The notes under the pieces were generated by a model. The model worked only from the letters and a program-made list of their open reading frames with translations, had not been told where the DNA came from and made no database searches. A stretch of DNA of 64,000 nucleotides. It comes from Vanessa cardui (Eukaryota; Arthropoda; Insecta; Lepidoptera; Nymphalidae). Location: the NCBI RefSeq assembly GCF_905220365.1, contig NC_061140.1, positions 12,340,501 through 12,404,500 on the forward strand, given 5' to 3'. Position 1 is the first letter of the stretch. Each line of letters begins with the position of its first letter. Both the position numbers and the translations under genes were made by a program. Below are positions 1 to 12,384 of this stretch, piece by piece.

Positions 1-949
1 TGGCGTATCCACCAACACATATCATTAAAAATGTAGACTTTACAATAAAATGTACTTTTAGCACCATAAGCGCTTAGTCAAAAACAATGAACACGTCAAT
101 GAATTATTGTAAGCTAGTAAGTGTAGTAAGTGTTCATGTGTTAGGCAAAAAGAGTAGTCTATGTCCTTCCTTGAAGTTTTTTTAATTGACATCTTTCTTA
201 ATGCCTCTCAGAGACAAATTATAACTGGCATTACGTTGAATTCTACACGCCACTTCTATTTCTATGCCGTCTGTGGTATGAACCATATTTTTGAGTTACA
301 ATGCAAGGGTAACGGTATCGTATAAAGATTGTTTATATTCGAGCTAATGTAATTTTTCTAACGTTCGATGTATTTTATTGTTAAATACTTGGTTTCAGAG
401 ACTGTAACATGATATTACGTTGTTTAAATTCAAATTCGAAATTCGAATACAACATCCATTTGATATAGATGATAAGACGGAACTGTTATTTCTTGTTTTC
501 CCTCAGAATATATAAAGTATAACTATACTACATACAAATATTGTTTCTGTATAAAAGATATGGAAATTCTTATATAACGTTAACTGCTAAAACAGACTGT
601 TAATAATTATAAACATTACGTAATTTAAACATTGTTCATTTGTGTCAGACAAATTATTAGTAGGAACAGAATAACTTAACCGTATATTCTGGGTTAACTA
701 GAAAAAAACATTCAGAAAGATGATCAAGAGATTTGTGATATATAGAATCTCGTGTGTGATCCTTTTTAACTTTATCCATGGGTCAAAAAGCATGGGAAAT
801 CCAAAGCAAGTATCGACGACTGAAACTAAACCTATACAACCGGCGAAAAATGGCCATTTGTAGATGCCGTTTCTAAGATTACAATTCGATATGCCCACAA
901 AAAGCTTTTGAGTTTTATCGTCAATGGTTCACATTAGCTGTTCATAATT
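1..949. other. AT-rich DNA, no gene seen
   Basis: No convincing coding exon or full repeat. Around 130-180 a fragment containing GTAGTCTATGTCCTTCC resembles the middle of repeat family 5. The 66-codon open frame on the minus strand at 698-898 looks like chance. Confidence 0.4.
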
Positions 950-950
950 T

Positions 951-1051
951 AGGAACACAACAATACTGAGTACTGTTATTTGGTGGTTGAATAACTAATG
1001 AGTGGGTGGTGCCTACCTAGACGGGCTTGCACAAAGCCCTACCACCAAGTA
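951..1051 (-). repeat. Family 3 element, 5' part only
   Basis: This partial copy holds the segments GATGAGTGGGTGG-like, ACGGGCTTGCACAAAGCCC and CTACCACCAAGT, which form one end of a roughly 275-bp element repeated over 20 times in the window. Other copies end, on the opposite strand, in CCAACCTATACCATAAAAAA, so I take the A-rich end as the 3' end and this copy as minus strand. The class is unknown. The A-rich end suggests a retroposed, SINE-like element. Confidence 0.7.
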
Positions 1052-1104
1052 AAAGTAAATCGGTCAGGAGAATATTATCATTATTTTAATATGGATTGTT
1101 TTGT

Positions 1105-1180
1105 CGTTCTCAATCATCTTTTGAGTCGTCATTTTCAAATCGAATAAGATACTACCACCGGAACGATATGTAAATTTCAT
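1105..1180 (-). repeat. Family 4 LINE 3' end, degraded
   Basis: The words TTGAGTCGTCATTTTCAAATC and ACTACCACCGG match, imperfectly, the better copies at 24.6 and 53.3 kb. Only about 75 bp can be followed. Confidence 0.4.
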
Positions 1181-1469
1181 CTGGAATAATCTACAAGGAA
1201 TAAAGTTTTAATTATTTTTTTTATTTTAATTTAATTTGTCGTATTAATTACTTGCAATTAAAACCATAAACAATTATTAGTAATAAATGTGTTAATGTGT
1301 CAATTTTACGACTTACATGAGTTAATTAAAAGTGTTAATAACATCCTTAAGATGAATAAATTGACGTTACACAAAGGCTATCATAAATTGCAGGTCAGAG
1401 ATCAATTCTACGACAGGGTATCCCATGCAGAGTTGCATCTCAGGAGAACTTTGTGTAATACACCAATAA

Positions 1470-1521
1470 AGTATCAGATACGAGAGTGGTACCCACCCTA
1501 GACGAGTTTGCCCTATCACCA
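1470..1521 (-). repeat. Family 3 remnant
   Basis: GAGTGGTACCCACCCTAGACG followed by a CTATCACCAAG end is a shortened version of the family 3 5' end. The GCACAAAGC portion is missing. Confidence 0.5.
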
Positions 1522-1525
1522 AGAA

Positions 1526-4499
1526 TTCTGGACCAGCCAACAGAATTGAACAACAAGAAGTGTACAGATTAGGAAGATGGAATAAATGTTCTGAATACTT
1601 CTCTATTTTTGACTCAAATATTTAAGAGAGAAGAGAATTAGGAAACATCACATTTCCTGATTCTCTGATTGAAATATGAACTATACCTCCAATGATGATG
1701 GAAGAAGACGATATGATTAAATATGTTTTATTATTTTGATATAAAAACCATCTGGAATATCATTGAAATGTATAAAGACATTCGTCATACAAATAATTAG
1801 AAAACGTTAATAAATGTCAAACAAAATAAAGTATTTAAAATCATCAAAATTATATATTTTAAGTTACAACGCAGTTGAAAAATTGACAACTTGCAAACCC
1901 AGCTCGATGTTGATAAAATTTTAGTGCTAGCTGTCAGTGATAGCCAAATTTCAGAAGTAAGAATGACAGTTAAACCATATTTAGAAATATCATTGATTTT
2001 TTGAAAATTGGAAGACAATTTGGAATTGTCCTGACTGTTTTATAATGCACAGCTCACTCTGATGATTAAGAAGCTGATTTTGAAATGATAGGATTTACAA
2101 ATGAGAGCTAAGTCGGAAAGGAGAAAGGATTTTTATAACTTTGAAGAGAAGAAGAAGAAATGATAGCGATAACTTAGTGTTCATTTTATCCGTGGAAAGT
2201 CGAGAGAGACAGCTAGTGCAATATAAATATTCTCACGGACATAAACAAGAACATTAGTAACGTATAAAAACCTGTGATTATTTCGTAATAAATTGTTAAT
2301 TGCTGCGTAAAGTAATACTAGAAAATAAAGTAAAATAATAGTAAAACAGCGTTGTATAGCGTAACGACTTTTTGTGACTCATACAAAAATCATTCTAGAA
2401 GGCTGTGCTTCAGTTGGGATGGCCAGTCAAGCCAAAGTCAAAGTCAAAATATTTATCAATCGATCGTTAAACTTGCATATTAGACTGGAGTCGAACCGGT
2501 GAAAGAAACTCAAAGGGTTTTTATTCCATTCCAAATTTAAAAATATTTGAATTACATAAATATGTTTTTTTTTTATTTGAATTAGTGTACTGAAAAGCTC
2601 TTGGTATATTTGAAATCTAGTGGAGGTCAGTATGTGATTTTGTAATAGTGATGGTGAAATAGTCTGTGGGATTATACAGCCTTAATCATGATCATCATTA
2701 AACCGCTGAACTAATTTAGATGTGCATGTTGAGTGTTACAGTTTCGAGGAAGAACATACTACTACCTTTATTTCACCCTTTGAGGATGTAAAATGGGGAT
2801 GAAGTTTGGCGCTAAATTTCACCAAAGATCCAGTTAAATATACTATTGTAAATTTGTCTGAGCCATTTGTTTTATATTATAGTAATTCTTTAGACCGCGA
2901 AAAGGTTTTGCCAGAATCGTATCGTATCATTAATTCCAGAATAAAATTATGTTGCATCGCAGCGCGTGCCGGGTATTAACATTTATTCATATAAAAATGT
3001 TTTCTGTCGTATTATTATGAATGCAGAAAGGTTATGTCCAATCAAGTTTCTATTCAATATTCATAATCTAGGACGAGAACGCTGTCGTGTACGTCATAAA
3101 CACAATACTTATTTATAAAACTGTTATTACTTTTTTTATTTCCATTTAATATTGGTAGTCAGACTGATATATGATATCTGATGGGGAGTGGATCACCATC
3201 CACTTTTATTAATACTGGAAGAAATATTGATGATCACCAACCATAGATATTCATACTGGAAGAAGCATTAAATTGCGAAAGCGTCACCAAATTTGGAAAC
3301 TATAATGTCCAATGTGCCTTTACTTACGCTGAATGTTTTACCTTTCAAACTGGAGAATTCAATATTTGTTCAATAATTGTTTAATGGTCAGAAGTACAAC
3401 TCAGACTAATAGCTATATCATTTACTGGTATGCGTTACTCGAAATTGTTTAATTGACTCTCAAGTTGTTCCAGAACATTATATTATATACTATAGATCAA
3501 CCAGATCTATATTAATTATTATTAATTGGTGCTGATCCTTTTTAACATCGTGGTGAATGAAAAGATCCTGAGTAAGTATGCAAATGTCACTAAAATTCTG
3601 ACATATATTTTCTCTAACCAGCTATAGAGCGGTTTGATGATATAAACATCAACCCTATTCCTTCCTTACTTTTATGTTCCCGATTATACCGTACTTATTA
3701 ACACTTTGGGCTGTTAATGACGTCATAAAAACGAAACAGAAATGGCAAAAAGTTAAGTAGTTGTCTTTTTTTGTAAAGGAAATTAATGTTCTACCTAATA
3801 TACGAAGTGGAGTAAAAACCAGCATCAATATATCATAATAATAATCCCATTTGTCGAAAAGTAAATTTTCATTTCAATCAGAAATTACTTATCCCATTAG
3901 CAAAGTCTGAAAACGGCCCTTATAATGAAATAATGATCGATATGCAAAAAAGTCCTAATGGAATCACTCAATCGAACTAATGTACCGATGAATAGTATAG
4001 TGATTTATCACGTCTTGAATAAGAAAAATGACTATAAAATACAATAAAGTTTTTACACCCGACGAAACGACTACGATTTGACGAGAATCACGATTTCGAA
4101 AGATACTGATAACAAATTCACCTTGTAAAATAGCACTATTGCAATTTCGCAAGAATTACTCTTCCGTAACATAGTATGTTATGTAAAATCAACAAAAAAC
4201 AAAGATATTTTAGTTAATGTTGTCTTTATTTTAATTAATATTATTATAGAGAAGATTTCAAATAGATGATAAAGATATTGAAGTTTTACCTCACTTGTAG
4301 AGAGACACATACATAGTCTTTGGTTGTGACGATTAAATACTAAAAGGTGATTACTAGAAACGACATTGGACTTTTTTAACTCACTTGTCATCACAAAAAT
4401 GTATATCTTGCTCATTATAAAGGACTTATGATATTAGTATGATGTATTAACATGAGCCTCCTTCCATTTTTCCAATAATTTAGACTAATGTTTTTTGAG
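1526..4499. other. Long stretch without recognisable features
   Basis: AT-rich unique-looking DNA. Around 2435-2460 the words AAAGTCAAAGTCAAAAT may be the tail of an old LINE. Near 3205-3275 the word ATACTGGAAGAA occurs twice about 50 bp apart. No exon with acceptable splice sites was seen. Small open frames at 1797-2018 and 3964-4415 (minus) have no recognisable content. Confidence 0.4.
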
Positions 4500-4500
4500 A

Positions 4501-4810
4501 GAGCTGAGATGGCCCAGTGGGTAGAACCGCGCGAATCTTAACCGGTGATTGCGGGTTCAAACCCAAACAAGCATCGCTGAATATCCATGTGCTTAATTTG
4601 TGTTTATAATTTATTCGTATTCGGCGGTGAAGATAAACATCGTGAGGAAACCTGCATGTGTCTAATTTCATAGAAATTCTGTCACAAGTGTATTTCACCA
4701 AACCGCATTGGAACAGTGTGGTGGAATATATTCCAAACCTTCTCCTCAACGGAAGAGCCTCTTCTCCTTATCCCAGCAGTGTGAAATGTACAGGCTGTTG
4801 TTGTTGTTGT
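4501..4810 (+). repeat. Family 1 tRNA-derived SINE, full length
   Basis: The copy starts GAGCTGAGATGGCCCAGTGG, which contains an RNA polymerase III A box, and has a B box GGGTTCAAACCC about 45 bp later. A conserved body and 3' region follow (CCCAGCAGTG...ACAGGCTG), then a (TTG)n tail. This layout is that of butterfly tRNA-derived SINEs; the Heliconius ones have been called Metulj, and whether this is the same family is not established here. Open frames on both strands here are products of the SINE, not genes. It belongs to the (GTT)n-tail subfamily. Confidence 0.9.
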
Positions 4811-5139
4811 GTTACTAAAATTTTTATTATAATATTAAAATATATATATATTTACATTGAAATTAATTCATATGATTATTCAGTGTTTTGGAAATATTTT
4901 AAGAATAGTGAGCCCAATGAATGGTAATTTGTCTTAAGTAAATAATGTTTCTGATTCAAATCTTAATTAAGGTTTAAGATAAGATTCTCATATGAATTAT
5001 ATAAATTACATCTATTAGAACAATGCAAGGACATTAAATTAACAAATTTACATTTGTTAGTCTACCTTGAAATGACGTGTCCTTGTAACAATCATCTATT
5101 TAAAAAAATTTTTGAGGTTACATTTTGAACAAGGTTTTG

Positions 5140-5226
5140 TATGGTATAGGTAGGCGGATAGGTAAATTGCCACTTAATGGTAAGTGGTTAGCAATGTATA
5201 TGAGGAATGCACAACATGTTACCAAC
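5140..5226 (-). repeat. Family 3 element, 3' fragment
   Basis: It begins ATGGTATAGGTAGGCGG and contains a degraded form of GATGGTAAGTGG. The A-tail end is present and the rest is lost. A poorly conserved stretch at 5330-5450 (GTGTGGTGGAATAAG...CCCAGCTGTGGG) may be an old 3' part of a family 1-like SINE. Confidence 0.5.
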
Positions 5227-5892
5227 AATAAATTTCTTTTCAATGACTAAATATAAGATAAAACAATAAAATGTAATTTAATCTATAGCTATAGGAATTT
5301 TGCCACATCAGATATGTCTGTACATTCAATACCGCATAAGGGTGTGGTGGAATAAGTGCTGAGCTTTATCCTTACCATGGGAGTTTTGGCATGACCATGC
5401 AATTCTCACGATCAAAACTTTCCCAGCTGTGGGCCATTTATGGGCATATCGAAAGCAATGGGTACGATATTATCCAGTATTGGTGACTCTTGTTAAATTT
5501 TATTATTGAATACTGTATTTGATATCGTTGGGTATAAATACACATTTGAATAAAAACGTAAGCTCTTTCAGTGATTATTGACAAGCGTGGCTTTTCGTCT
5601 GAATCAGATTTATGTAGCCATCTAAACAGGACCATTCATAATGCATTAATATTATATTAGAATTTATTGATAAAGAATAATGAAATATTAAGAAATGAAA
5701 AGCCTATGAATGCTTCACTGGAAGAGGCGTCCCAATAAGAATGTCTGGAACATAACCACGACGTTCCAATATTAAAGGATACCAATTTTTGATAATTTTG
5801 TCACATACAATTTTTCTTTTACCACTGATCAGCAGATAAATTATAGAACTAATTAAGCAAGTGAAGTGTGATGCTTTTTCGTTATTAAGCCT

Positions 5893-6105
5893 TTTTTTTA
5901 TAATAATGGACGTTGAACAGACAGATAGGCCACCTGATGATAAGTGAACAACACTGAACGTAGACGCAAGTATATAATTAACCATTCCTGACGTCCAATG
6001 CGCCAATCTTTGAATCAGAGATGTTATGTCCCTTGTTCCTGTCATTGGCACACTCACCCTCCTAACCAAAACAAAACAATACTCAGTATTTCTGATCGGT
6101 GGTAG
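5893..6105 (-). repeat. Family 3 element, diverged
   Basis: It can be followed through GGCCACCTGATG, CAATGCGCCA, GATGTTATGTCCCTTG, ACACTCACCCTCC and ACAATACTCAGTA. It lacks the final ACCACCAAGT end. The long minus-strand open frame over it has no protein meaning. Confidence 0.7.
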
Positions 6106-6578
6106 AACGCATTATTTAAAGAGTTTCTGACTAGTGTATTGTATACTTTTATGTAAATAAACGGTCTGGTGGACCAAATGAGCCATATGATAAAAATTGG
6201 CATGAAATATGGTACCAATGTATTATGTATGCCTTAGATGTATGATGTTATATTCTTTATACTTATTATTGTATTGGCTTGATCAAACCGAACAGTAATG
6301 CAAATACATATTTATTTTACTTCTGCATCTCTGTGTCATTTTAATAACGTTTTCCGTTAAGTGAAATTGTCAGTACAACGACAAACTAACAAATCGCTCC
6401 TGACATACCAAGAGATCCATTTGTTAGGGTTTCTTGGGTCAGCGTATATTGGCTAAGCCATGAGTTATGGGATATTGTGGTCAAATTTTATTTATTGGAA
6501 CAGACAAGATGACCTAACGACGATGGCGAGACCTGATTGGATAATTAACTTAAGCCAGGAGCTTTAGAGATACATTTT

Positions 6579-6782
6579 GACGACCTCTGTGGTCGAATAG
6601 TGTGTATAACGGTTTTGATGATTACGCCACTCCGAGTGCCCAGGTTCGAATTCCGGCCGATGTAGCATAAGTTCATTAGTTTTCTATTTTCTGGGTGTTT
6701 GTGGTACAGTCGTTACTTCTAATTATTCATTCCACAAGTGATTGGCTACTTAGAGTGGGATCAGAGTAATGCATGTGATGTT
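6579..6782 (+). repeat. Family 2 tRNA-derived SINE
   Basis: It starts GACGACCTCTGTGGTCGA and carries the B-box-like word GGTTCGAATTCC. The body reads TTCATTAGTTTTCTAT...GGGTGTTTGTGGTAC and it ends GATCAGAGTAATGCATGTGATG. Five copies in the window define the family. This one is diverged, and its B box holds one extra base compared with the copies at 9.2 and 10.7 kb. Confidence 0.8.
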
Positions 6783-7540
6783 AATAATTCAGCAGAACAG
6801 ATAGACTAACTTTTGCAAAATTGTCATTTTCCACGACGAATTTCCATGAAAGCTAGCACGGATATAATTTAGCTAAATAATCGCCAGTATCGTTCATCAT
6901 AGCCTGTGTTAGCCATAGTCAGTGTTCCCTGTTTTGTTACCGACATTATTTACTAAGCAATGCATCATATTTAAGAGCTCGTTTTACACAAAACGATATA
7001 TCGGACTAATTAAAACGTCTGGGGTGACGTTACAATACGTCATAAAAAGCATTTTTTTTTGTTCATCATACGTCACGTTTACACTGTCAAACGACTTTTA
7101 TTTCGTGTCAGGACTATGGAAACGGGATAGAAAACTAATTTAGCTAACCCTTTTACAAGATATGAACGTATTTAATTTTCTCCGAACTGAAAACCGTTTG
7201 AATGATTACGGAGTAAGTGAATATGTCTCGAAACAGTCTTTCAAATTACAGGGCAATGATTTTTCATTTTCAACTTTGAATTTCATCAATTTATTTTAAT
7301 CGAGTTATTTTTTTTAGGTCGAGATAGCTAAATGAATAGAATAGTTGTACAATATTACTGACTTCTAATTTTAAAAGATAATTTGAATTCTTTCTTTTTA
7401 TTGATGATTGACTGATTTTAAAATGAAGTTTTTTTAATAGCGTTGATTATTAAAAGCCTAAAAGATTGGCAACACCAACAATCTTAATTTAACAGTATTT
7501 GTTCGGAAGTAATTGCTTGGTTTTGTATACGTTTAATAGG
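6783..7540. other. No gene; three clustered ACGTCA sites
   Basis: Unique-looking DNA. TGACGT at 7025 and ACGTCA at 7037 and 7070 are CREB/bZIP half-site words within about 50 bp. They lie inside an open frame at 6922-7143 that shows no recognisable protein. Confidence 0.3.
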
Positions 7541-7640
7541 TACTATCCACTCACTACAGCAACATACAACAATACTAAGTAGAGGTGTTTAGTAGTAGAA
7601 TAATGGGTGATACCTACTCAGCACAAAGCTCAACAACTGA
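7541..7640 (-). repeat. Family 3 remnant
   Basis: Degraded 5' half of the element: ACAACAATACTAAGTA, TAGTAGTAGAATAATGGGTG, CTACTCAGCACAAAGC. Confidence 0.5.
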
Positions 7641-7663
7641 ATAAAAAATTAATACCTGACAAA

Positions 7664-7822
7664 ATCAAAATATACTTTATTGAAGTAGGCATTTACAAGC
7701 AATTTTGAATCGTCATTTAACAAGTATATCAAGTGGAGCTACCAACGATTCGGAAAGTATATTCTACCGAGAAGCGTCGGCAAGAAACTCACTAGTTACT
7801 CATTTTTAACATTTCAAAATAC
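7664..7822 (-). repeat. Family 4 LINE 3' end
   Basis: Read on the minus strand this ends in the polyadenylation-like AATAAAGTATATTTTGATTTTG. The body contains TTGAATCGTCATTTAACAAG and ATTCTACCGAGAAGCG on the plus strand. The pattern fits the 3' UTR of a non-LTR retrotransposon whose coding part was lost by 5' truncation. Confidence 0.6.
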
Positions 7823-8302
7823 AGTCATGTTAGCTAATAACAGTATATGTATGTTTGTAATATATAAAAAATATTCTAATACAATCACAAAATCTTCGAC
7901 TATATAAAACGTATAACATTTATAAAATTTAAATAACACAATTTGCATACACCAAATACAAGTATATCTGTAACCTCGTTTGTCTGCTAATCACTATATA
8001 AAAGATTAAATCTAACATAGCACATTTGAATGTAGAATACATTTTATCTAACAAACAATACATAACCTTAACATTGCTTTTGTTATAACACAATGCCTTG
8101 CGTAAGCGCACGTTTTAATTGAATCGGACAAGCGTGAGCTGTTCACGCATTTCATTATTTCTAAAGAGCTTAGATAAGTACTATTATGATATATTGTAAT
8201 AGTTGATTTTCTTTTAATACGATGGGAATATGTTTTAAGTGTAGCATTACTTTCTGTATCAAGTTCAGTATTATTCAAATTGATAATAAATTACCCTCAC
8301 CA

Positions 8303-8466
8303 TATTTTCCTTACATCGCCAAAGTGACACCTTGGGACTGAAGATGTTATGTCCCTTGTGCTCGTAGTAACACTGGCTAACTCATCCTTTAAACTGGAAC
8401 ACAATAATACAAATTAATATTGTATGACGGCGGGATACCTGATGAGTGAGTGGTATCTAAAACTCC
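8303..8466 (-). repeat. Family 3 element, partial
   Basis: It is recognised by TTCCTTACATCGCC, CTTGGGACTGAAGATGTTATG, CCCTTGTGC, GGAACACAATAATAC and GATGAGTGAGTGG. The A-tail end is missing. Confidence 0.7.
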
Positions 8467-9100
8467 TTAATTCACATGTAGTGCATCAAATGGCAATGAA
8501 TCAACAACAATCCAACTATTTTACATCTACTAAAGATAAAAAATCGTATAGGTACTTGGACTTTGTATAAACAAGAGTCTATAAATGAGTCTTACTGGAC
8601 TTGGACCTAACGAGAAAATTCTAAATAAAAATTAAGCACGTAAATATTCTTACCCAAAATGGTTTTGCCTGGATTGCCTTCCTGTATTCGAGCTCGCTAT
8701 CTTTCCCACAATCTGTTCAGATAAGTTGATTTTATTCCTCTCAGTTTTTAAATATTTATTGTATATTATTATTATAAATGAAAAAAAATACAATAGAAAA
8801 TATTTTAAGCCATTTTAATGTTCTCCAAATAAGTACTATTTACTATAAGACAATTTTATCACATTGTAAATTTTTATCTTAATCCGTTGATTTACTACAT
8901 TTATGAGCTCTTTTCATCTTTAAATATTAGTCTGAACGATAATAAACAAACTTATTTCATTGTTAATGTTTATAACTCAAAATATTATATGATATAGTGG
9001 CTAAGGCTTGCGGCTTTGTCTGCGTTAAAACGTGATACATGGAAAAAATAAATTCATATAACATAACAATGTAATATAATGTAATACATATAAATATTGG
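8467..9100. other. No feature seen
   Basis: AT-rich DNA with long A/T runs. No repeat or exon recognised. Confidence 0.4.
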
Positions 9101-9303
9101 ACAACATCACATACATTACTCTGATCTCAATGTAAGCAGCTAAAGCACTTGTGTTATGGAAAGTCAGAAGTAACGACGTTACCGTAAACACCCAGACCCA
9201 AGATAACATAGAAAACTTATGAACTTTTCCTACATCGACTCGGCCGGGAATCGAACCCTGCACCTCGGTGTGGCGTACCCATGAAAACCGGTGTAAACAC
9301 GGC
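9101..9303 (-). repeat. Family 2 tRNA-derived SINE
   Basis: On the plus strand it runs from ACAACATCACATACATTACT to ATGAAAACCGGTGTAAACAC. The B box on the minus strand reads GGGTTCGATTCCC. About 40 bp of the 5' head is lost. Confidence 0.85.
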
Positions 9304-9906
9304 GGTTTTTAAATGTTTTTACTGTTTTATTGTGTCATTTGTATATAGCTGCGCGTCCCGACTTTGTATGAGTACAAATCATATAAAGTTACCCATTCCC
9401 ATTTCTTAATTTTAATTGAAATATCCAATATTCGTAGTCTTAGAGAGCCTTATCATTAAAAGAATACCTATACTGTACTGTTTTGTCTTTAATCATCTTT
9501 AATAATTCTGATAAATTAAAAAAGGTTTTACTATTCAATCATTGCAAGGTAGTTCAAATTTAGAACGCGACTAGAATGAAAACTTATATTACAAATATAT
9601 TAGTTCTTATGATAATAAACAAGTGCTTAGACAGTTATCAGAAAATGAAGATATAACAGCGAATAATAAATACACGAAGCCGATGAAACAGCCAGAAATA
9701 ATAAGACCCTGTATAAAGCTAACCAGTCGTGACTTAGAGCTTATACTAGTGATGTAAGTAGAAAATATATCGATTGATATCGATAGATATATTTTTTTTA
9801 TTATTTTTCGTTGTCAATTAAAATAAAAATAATAATTTAAGAATTATTAAGATATTTAAACAATACAATGAAATAAAAAACATTTTTTACAGAACATAAA
9901 TAAAAT

Positions 9907-10289
9907 TTGCGAGATAGAGTTTGGATCCTTAAACGTATTATATCGATAGGAATAAATATAAGCAAAAAAATATCGTTAGTACATACAAATACCTTCGAAA
10001 TAAGAGCCATCACTAAACGCCCCGAGCAATCAAATCGTGTCCATACATTAAGAGCATTCATAGGTCTGTCGCTTAATGCAATTCATTGTACAAGGATCCC
10101 TGCATCAACAAACATATCTTGACCCCACTATCCCCTCCGATCACCAACAGAACAGACTCAACCGGTGGTTATATGAACGAATTCAAGGCTCAACTTGAAA
10201 CGGACACGTATATCCCTCGCATAAACATCGACCAGCTTTACATGGTCCCAACGTCACATACATTTTATTTGGTGGAAAGGTCGCTATAA
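9907..10289 (+). other. Unrecognised open region, doubtful
   Basis: Two overlapping plus-strand frames (9907-10122 and 10086-10289) lie in a stretch that is less AT-rich than its surroundings and matches no repeat here. The second ends in a peptide with YIPRINIDQLYMVPTS. I recognise no family. A degraded transposon protein or chance are the likeliest explanations. Confidence 0.2.
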
Positions 10290-10635
10290 AGTCCATGGTA
10301 TATTGGCAACGTCAATCAAATGAAGCCTGTATAGTGTACGATTTGCAAACTTGAAAGGATTCGTTGAGATTCTGAATTTAAAAGGTTTAAGGAACGTATG
10401 TGATGACGAATTTTATATTATATTTTTCCATTACTTGATTAAATTATTTAGAATTTGTTGTTTCCATTTTAAAAATTTAAGAAAATATGTGTATTAATAA
10501 TATCAGAGTATCCTTTTTGACTGTCTTTTGAACGGAATGACTGAAGTTTTTATATTACTATAGAAGCTTTTTAATATGTTGTACTGCAATACTTTGTATC
10601 CTTGTGTTTTAAATATAAATAAATATTATTAATAC

Positions 10636-10850
10636 ATAACACATACATTACTCTGATCCCAATGTAAGTAGCTAAAGCACTTGCGTTAAGGAAAATCAGA
10701 AGTAACGACGGTACCACGAACACCCAGACCCAAGACAACATAGAAAATTAATTAACCTTTTCTACATCGACTCGGTCTGGAATCGAACCCGGGACCTATG
10801 GTCGGCGTACCCATGAAAACACTACACACTACTCTACCACGAAGATCGTC
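10636..10850 (-). repeat. Family 2 SINE with foldback at its 5' end
   Basis: The minus-strand copy ends at GATCGTC (10844-10850), the expected 5' terminus GACGA(T/C)C. Immediately outside it, 10851-10872 reads GAGTAGTATGTACACCGG and on, the same sequence that normally lies about 17 bp inside the SINE but on the other strand. So the 5' end carries an inverted copy of itself. Confidence 0.75.
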
Positions 10851-10875
10851 GAGTAGTATGTACACCGGTTTTAGT

Positions 10876-10947
10876 ACGAAGGGTGAGTGAGCCAGTATAA
10901 CTACAGCCCCAAGGCACATAACATCTTAGTTTCCAAGGTTGGCCTCG
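10876..10947 (+). repeat. Family 3 fragment
   Basis: GAAGGGTGAGTGAGCCAGT, CTACAGCCCCAAGGCACATA and CATCTTAGTTTCCAAGGTTGG match the middle of the element. Both ends are missing. Confidence 0.7.
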
Positions 10948-11460
10948 TATATGCAGTGTATTTCAATCAAGCATAAACTTGCCACTAAAATAGACAGTCA
11001 TAAAAATTAAATCACTATGGATTAAATAAAAGCCACAAATTCTACAAATATTGAATGAATGAATTATACTTTATTGCAGACCATAAATAAAAACAAAAAA
11101 AAAGAAAGTAATACAAAATTAATGACATACAAAAACGTAAAATAGAATATAATAGAATGTAAGAATATTTTTTATATTCTTACAATTCTGACTTAACTTA
11201 ACTTATATTTTTTGTAAGTCATACTTTCTTCTCACACTCGATTAGGTACAGATCAGATACTGCAAAATATTTATTTATACATTATATCTCTTTAAGGGAA
11301 CCTCTGAGAGGCAATCAGTCGAATAAATAACCAATACATCATAAGGGTTGTAAAAGGGCTATTTATCATAACTTATCATAGCATAATGGTTAAACGATAT
11401 AGATTAATGAAAGGAAAATGTGAACAGATCATAAATATTGTATGTTTTTTTAACAGTCCA
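10948..11460. other. No feature seen
   Basis: AT-rich DNA. A sequence around 11160-11185 (AAGAATATTTTTTATATTCTTAC) is a short A/T hairpin. No exon recognised. Confidence 0.35.
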
Positions 11461-11554
11461 AATATTCGTGTCTTATGTTGAATTACTTTTTTGTACCGTT
11501 TCCTGTCAAAACGCTTGGCCCTTTGAGTAGTGGTGCAAAAATTTTCCAGCTTAA

Positions 11555-11760
11555 AATAACAACAATATTACCTTCACTGGTGATAGGAGGGCTGGTTCTT
11601 TGCCCAGAGGAAATGCTGCTAGCATTCTTGCCACCATTTCACGAAGTCAAGACTTATGTAGTAAGTATTTTTAACTCATATTTGTATGGAAAACTTAATG
11701 TAAATAATTCATACGTTTACCAGACAATACAACATGGACTAGTAGTTGGACTACGTGAAA
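11555..11760 (+). repeat. Old dispersed repeat (paralogue of 52.2 kb)
   Basis: The stretch TTACCTTCACTGGTGATAGG, GGGCTGGTTCTTTGCCCAGA, TTCTTGCCACCATTTCACG and TTTTTAACTCATATTTGT matches 49687-49709 joined to 52168-52310, where a DNA transposon splits it. The frame here is open (11475-11765), which may reflect an ancient coding sequence; I do not recognise the protein. This copy shows what the 49.7-kb insertion site looked like before insertion. Confidence 0.7.
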
Positions 11761-11934
11761 CATAAGCCGAGATTGAAATCATATACCAATATAAAAAGTT
11801 ACACTCAGTAAATCTCCTACAACGTTACTTTCCACTTTTAAGGTTTTTGGTGAATACCAATTTGAAAGAATTGCATCTGTCACATCCAGAGTTCCTTACG
11901 ATATTATCCTTCAGCACTGAGCACAATAACTATT

Positions 11935-12115
11935 GCAAACTAGTTAACGGCGGCGGCTTCGCTCAGTTTTAGGGTTTGATCGTCGTTGTAAGGCCTTATT
12001 GTAGTCTATTCCTTCCTATGGGTTCAAACTTTCTTCATACCAAATTTCAACAAATACTATGTGACATTTTTTTAAATTACGTTATACATTTGTAATAAAA
12101 TATACAGTCAAGATT
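11935..12115 (+). repeat. Family 5 repeat (GGCTTCG type)
   Basis: GGCGGCGGCTTCGCTCAGTTTT, then TAGTCTATTCCTTCC and CTTCATACCAAATTTCAACA. These words recur at 12.4, 19.0, 30.7 and 42.3 kb. The pattern is an old, widespread element of unknown class in lepidopteran DNA. Confidence 0.6.
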
Positions 12116-12384
12116 TATTAATTTAATGTTTCATTTAATGATAACAAAATATATCCATGGTTATAATGTTAAATACATTTTTCGAAACATAAAAACAAAC
12201 AGACTTTAATGGGCCATTGTTCGAGTGTAACATTCATCGCGTTTAAAACTCTATAGTAATTCTATTGGCACGGCCATTCCCATAGTTGGTATAATCAGCT
12301 ATCTCCATGGAAGAAAGAATAGCCTTCATTTATATTTACTATTATACTTCATCACTTCAAGAATTTCTCACTTGAATTTATTAA

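Noticed and set aside
4480..4927. Overlapping 89-codon frames on both strands
   Set aside because: Both lie on a full-length SINE; the peptide (e.g. FIEILSQVYFTKPHWNSV) recurs with every SINE copy.
6640..6660. tRNA gene at the B-box word GGTTCGAATTCC
   Set aside because: No cloverleaf or acceptor stem; it is the head of a tRNA-derived SINE.
10086..10289. Small protein gene
   Set aside because: Reads smoothly but has no recognisable domain, splice context or conservation evidence; left as doubtful.
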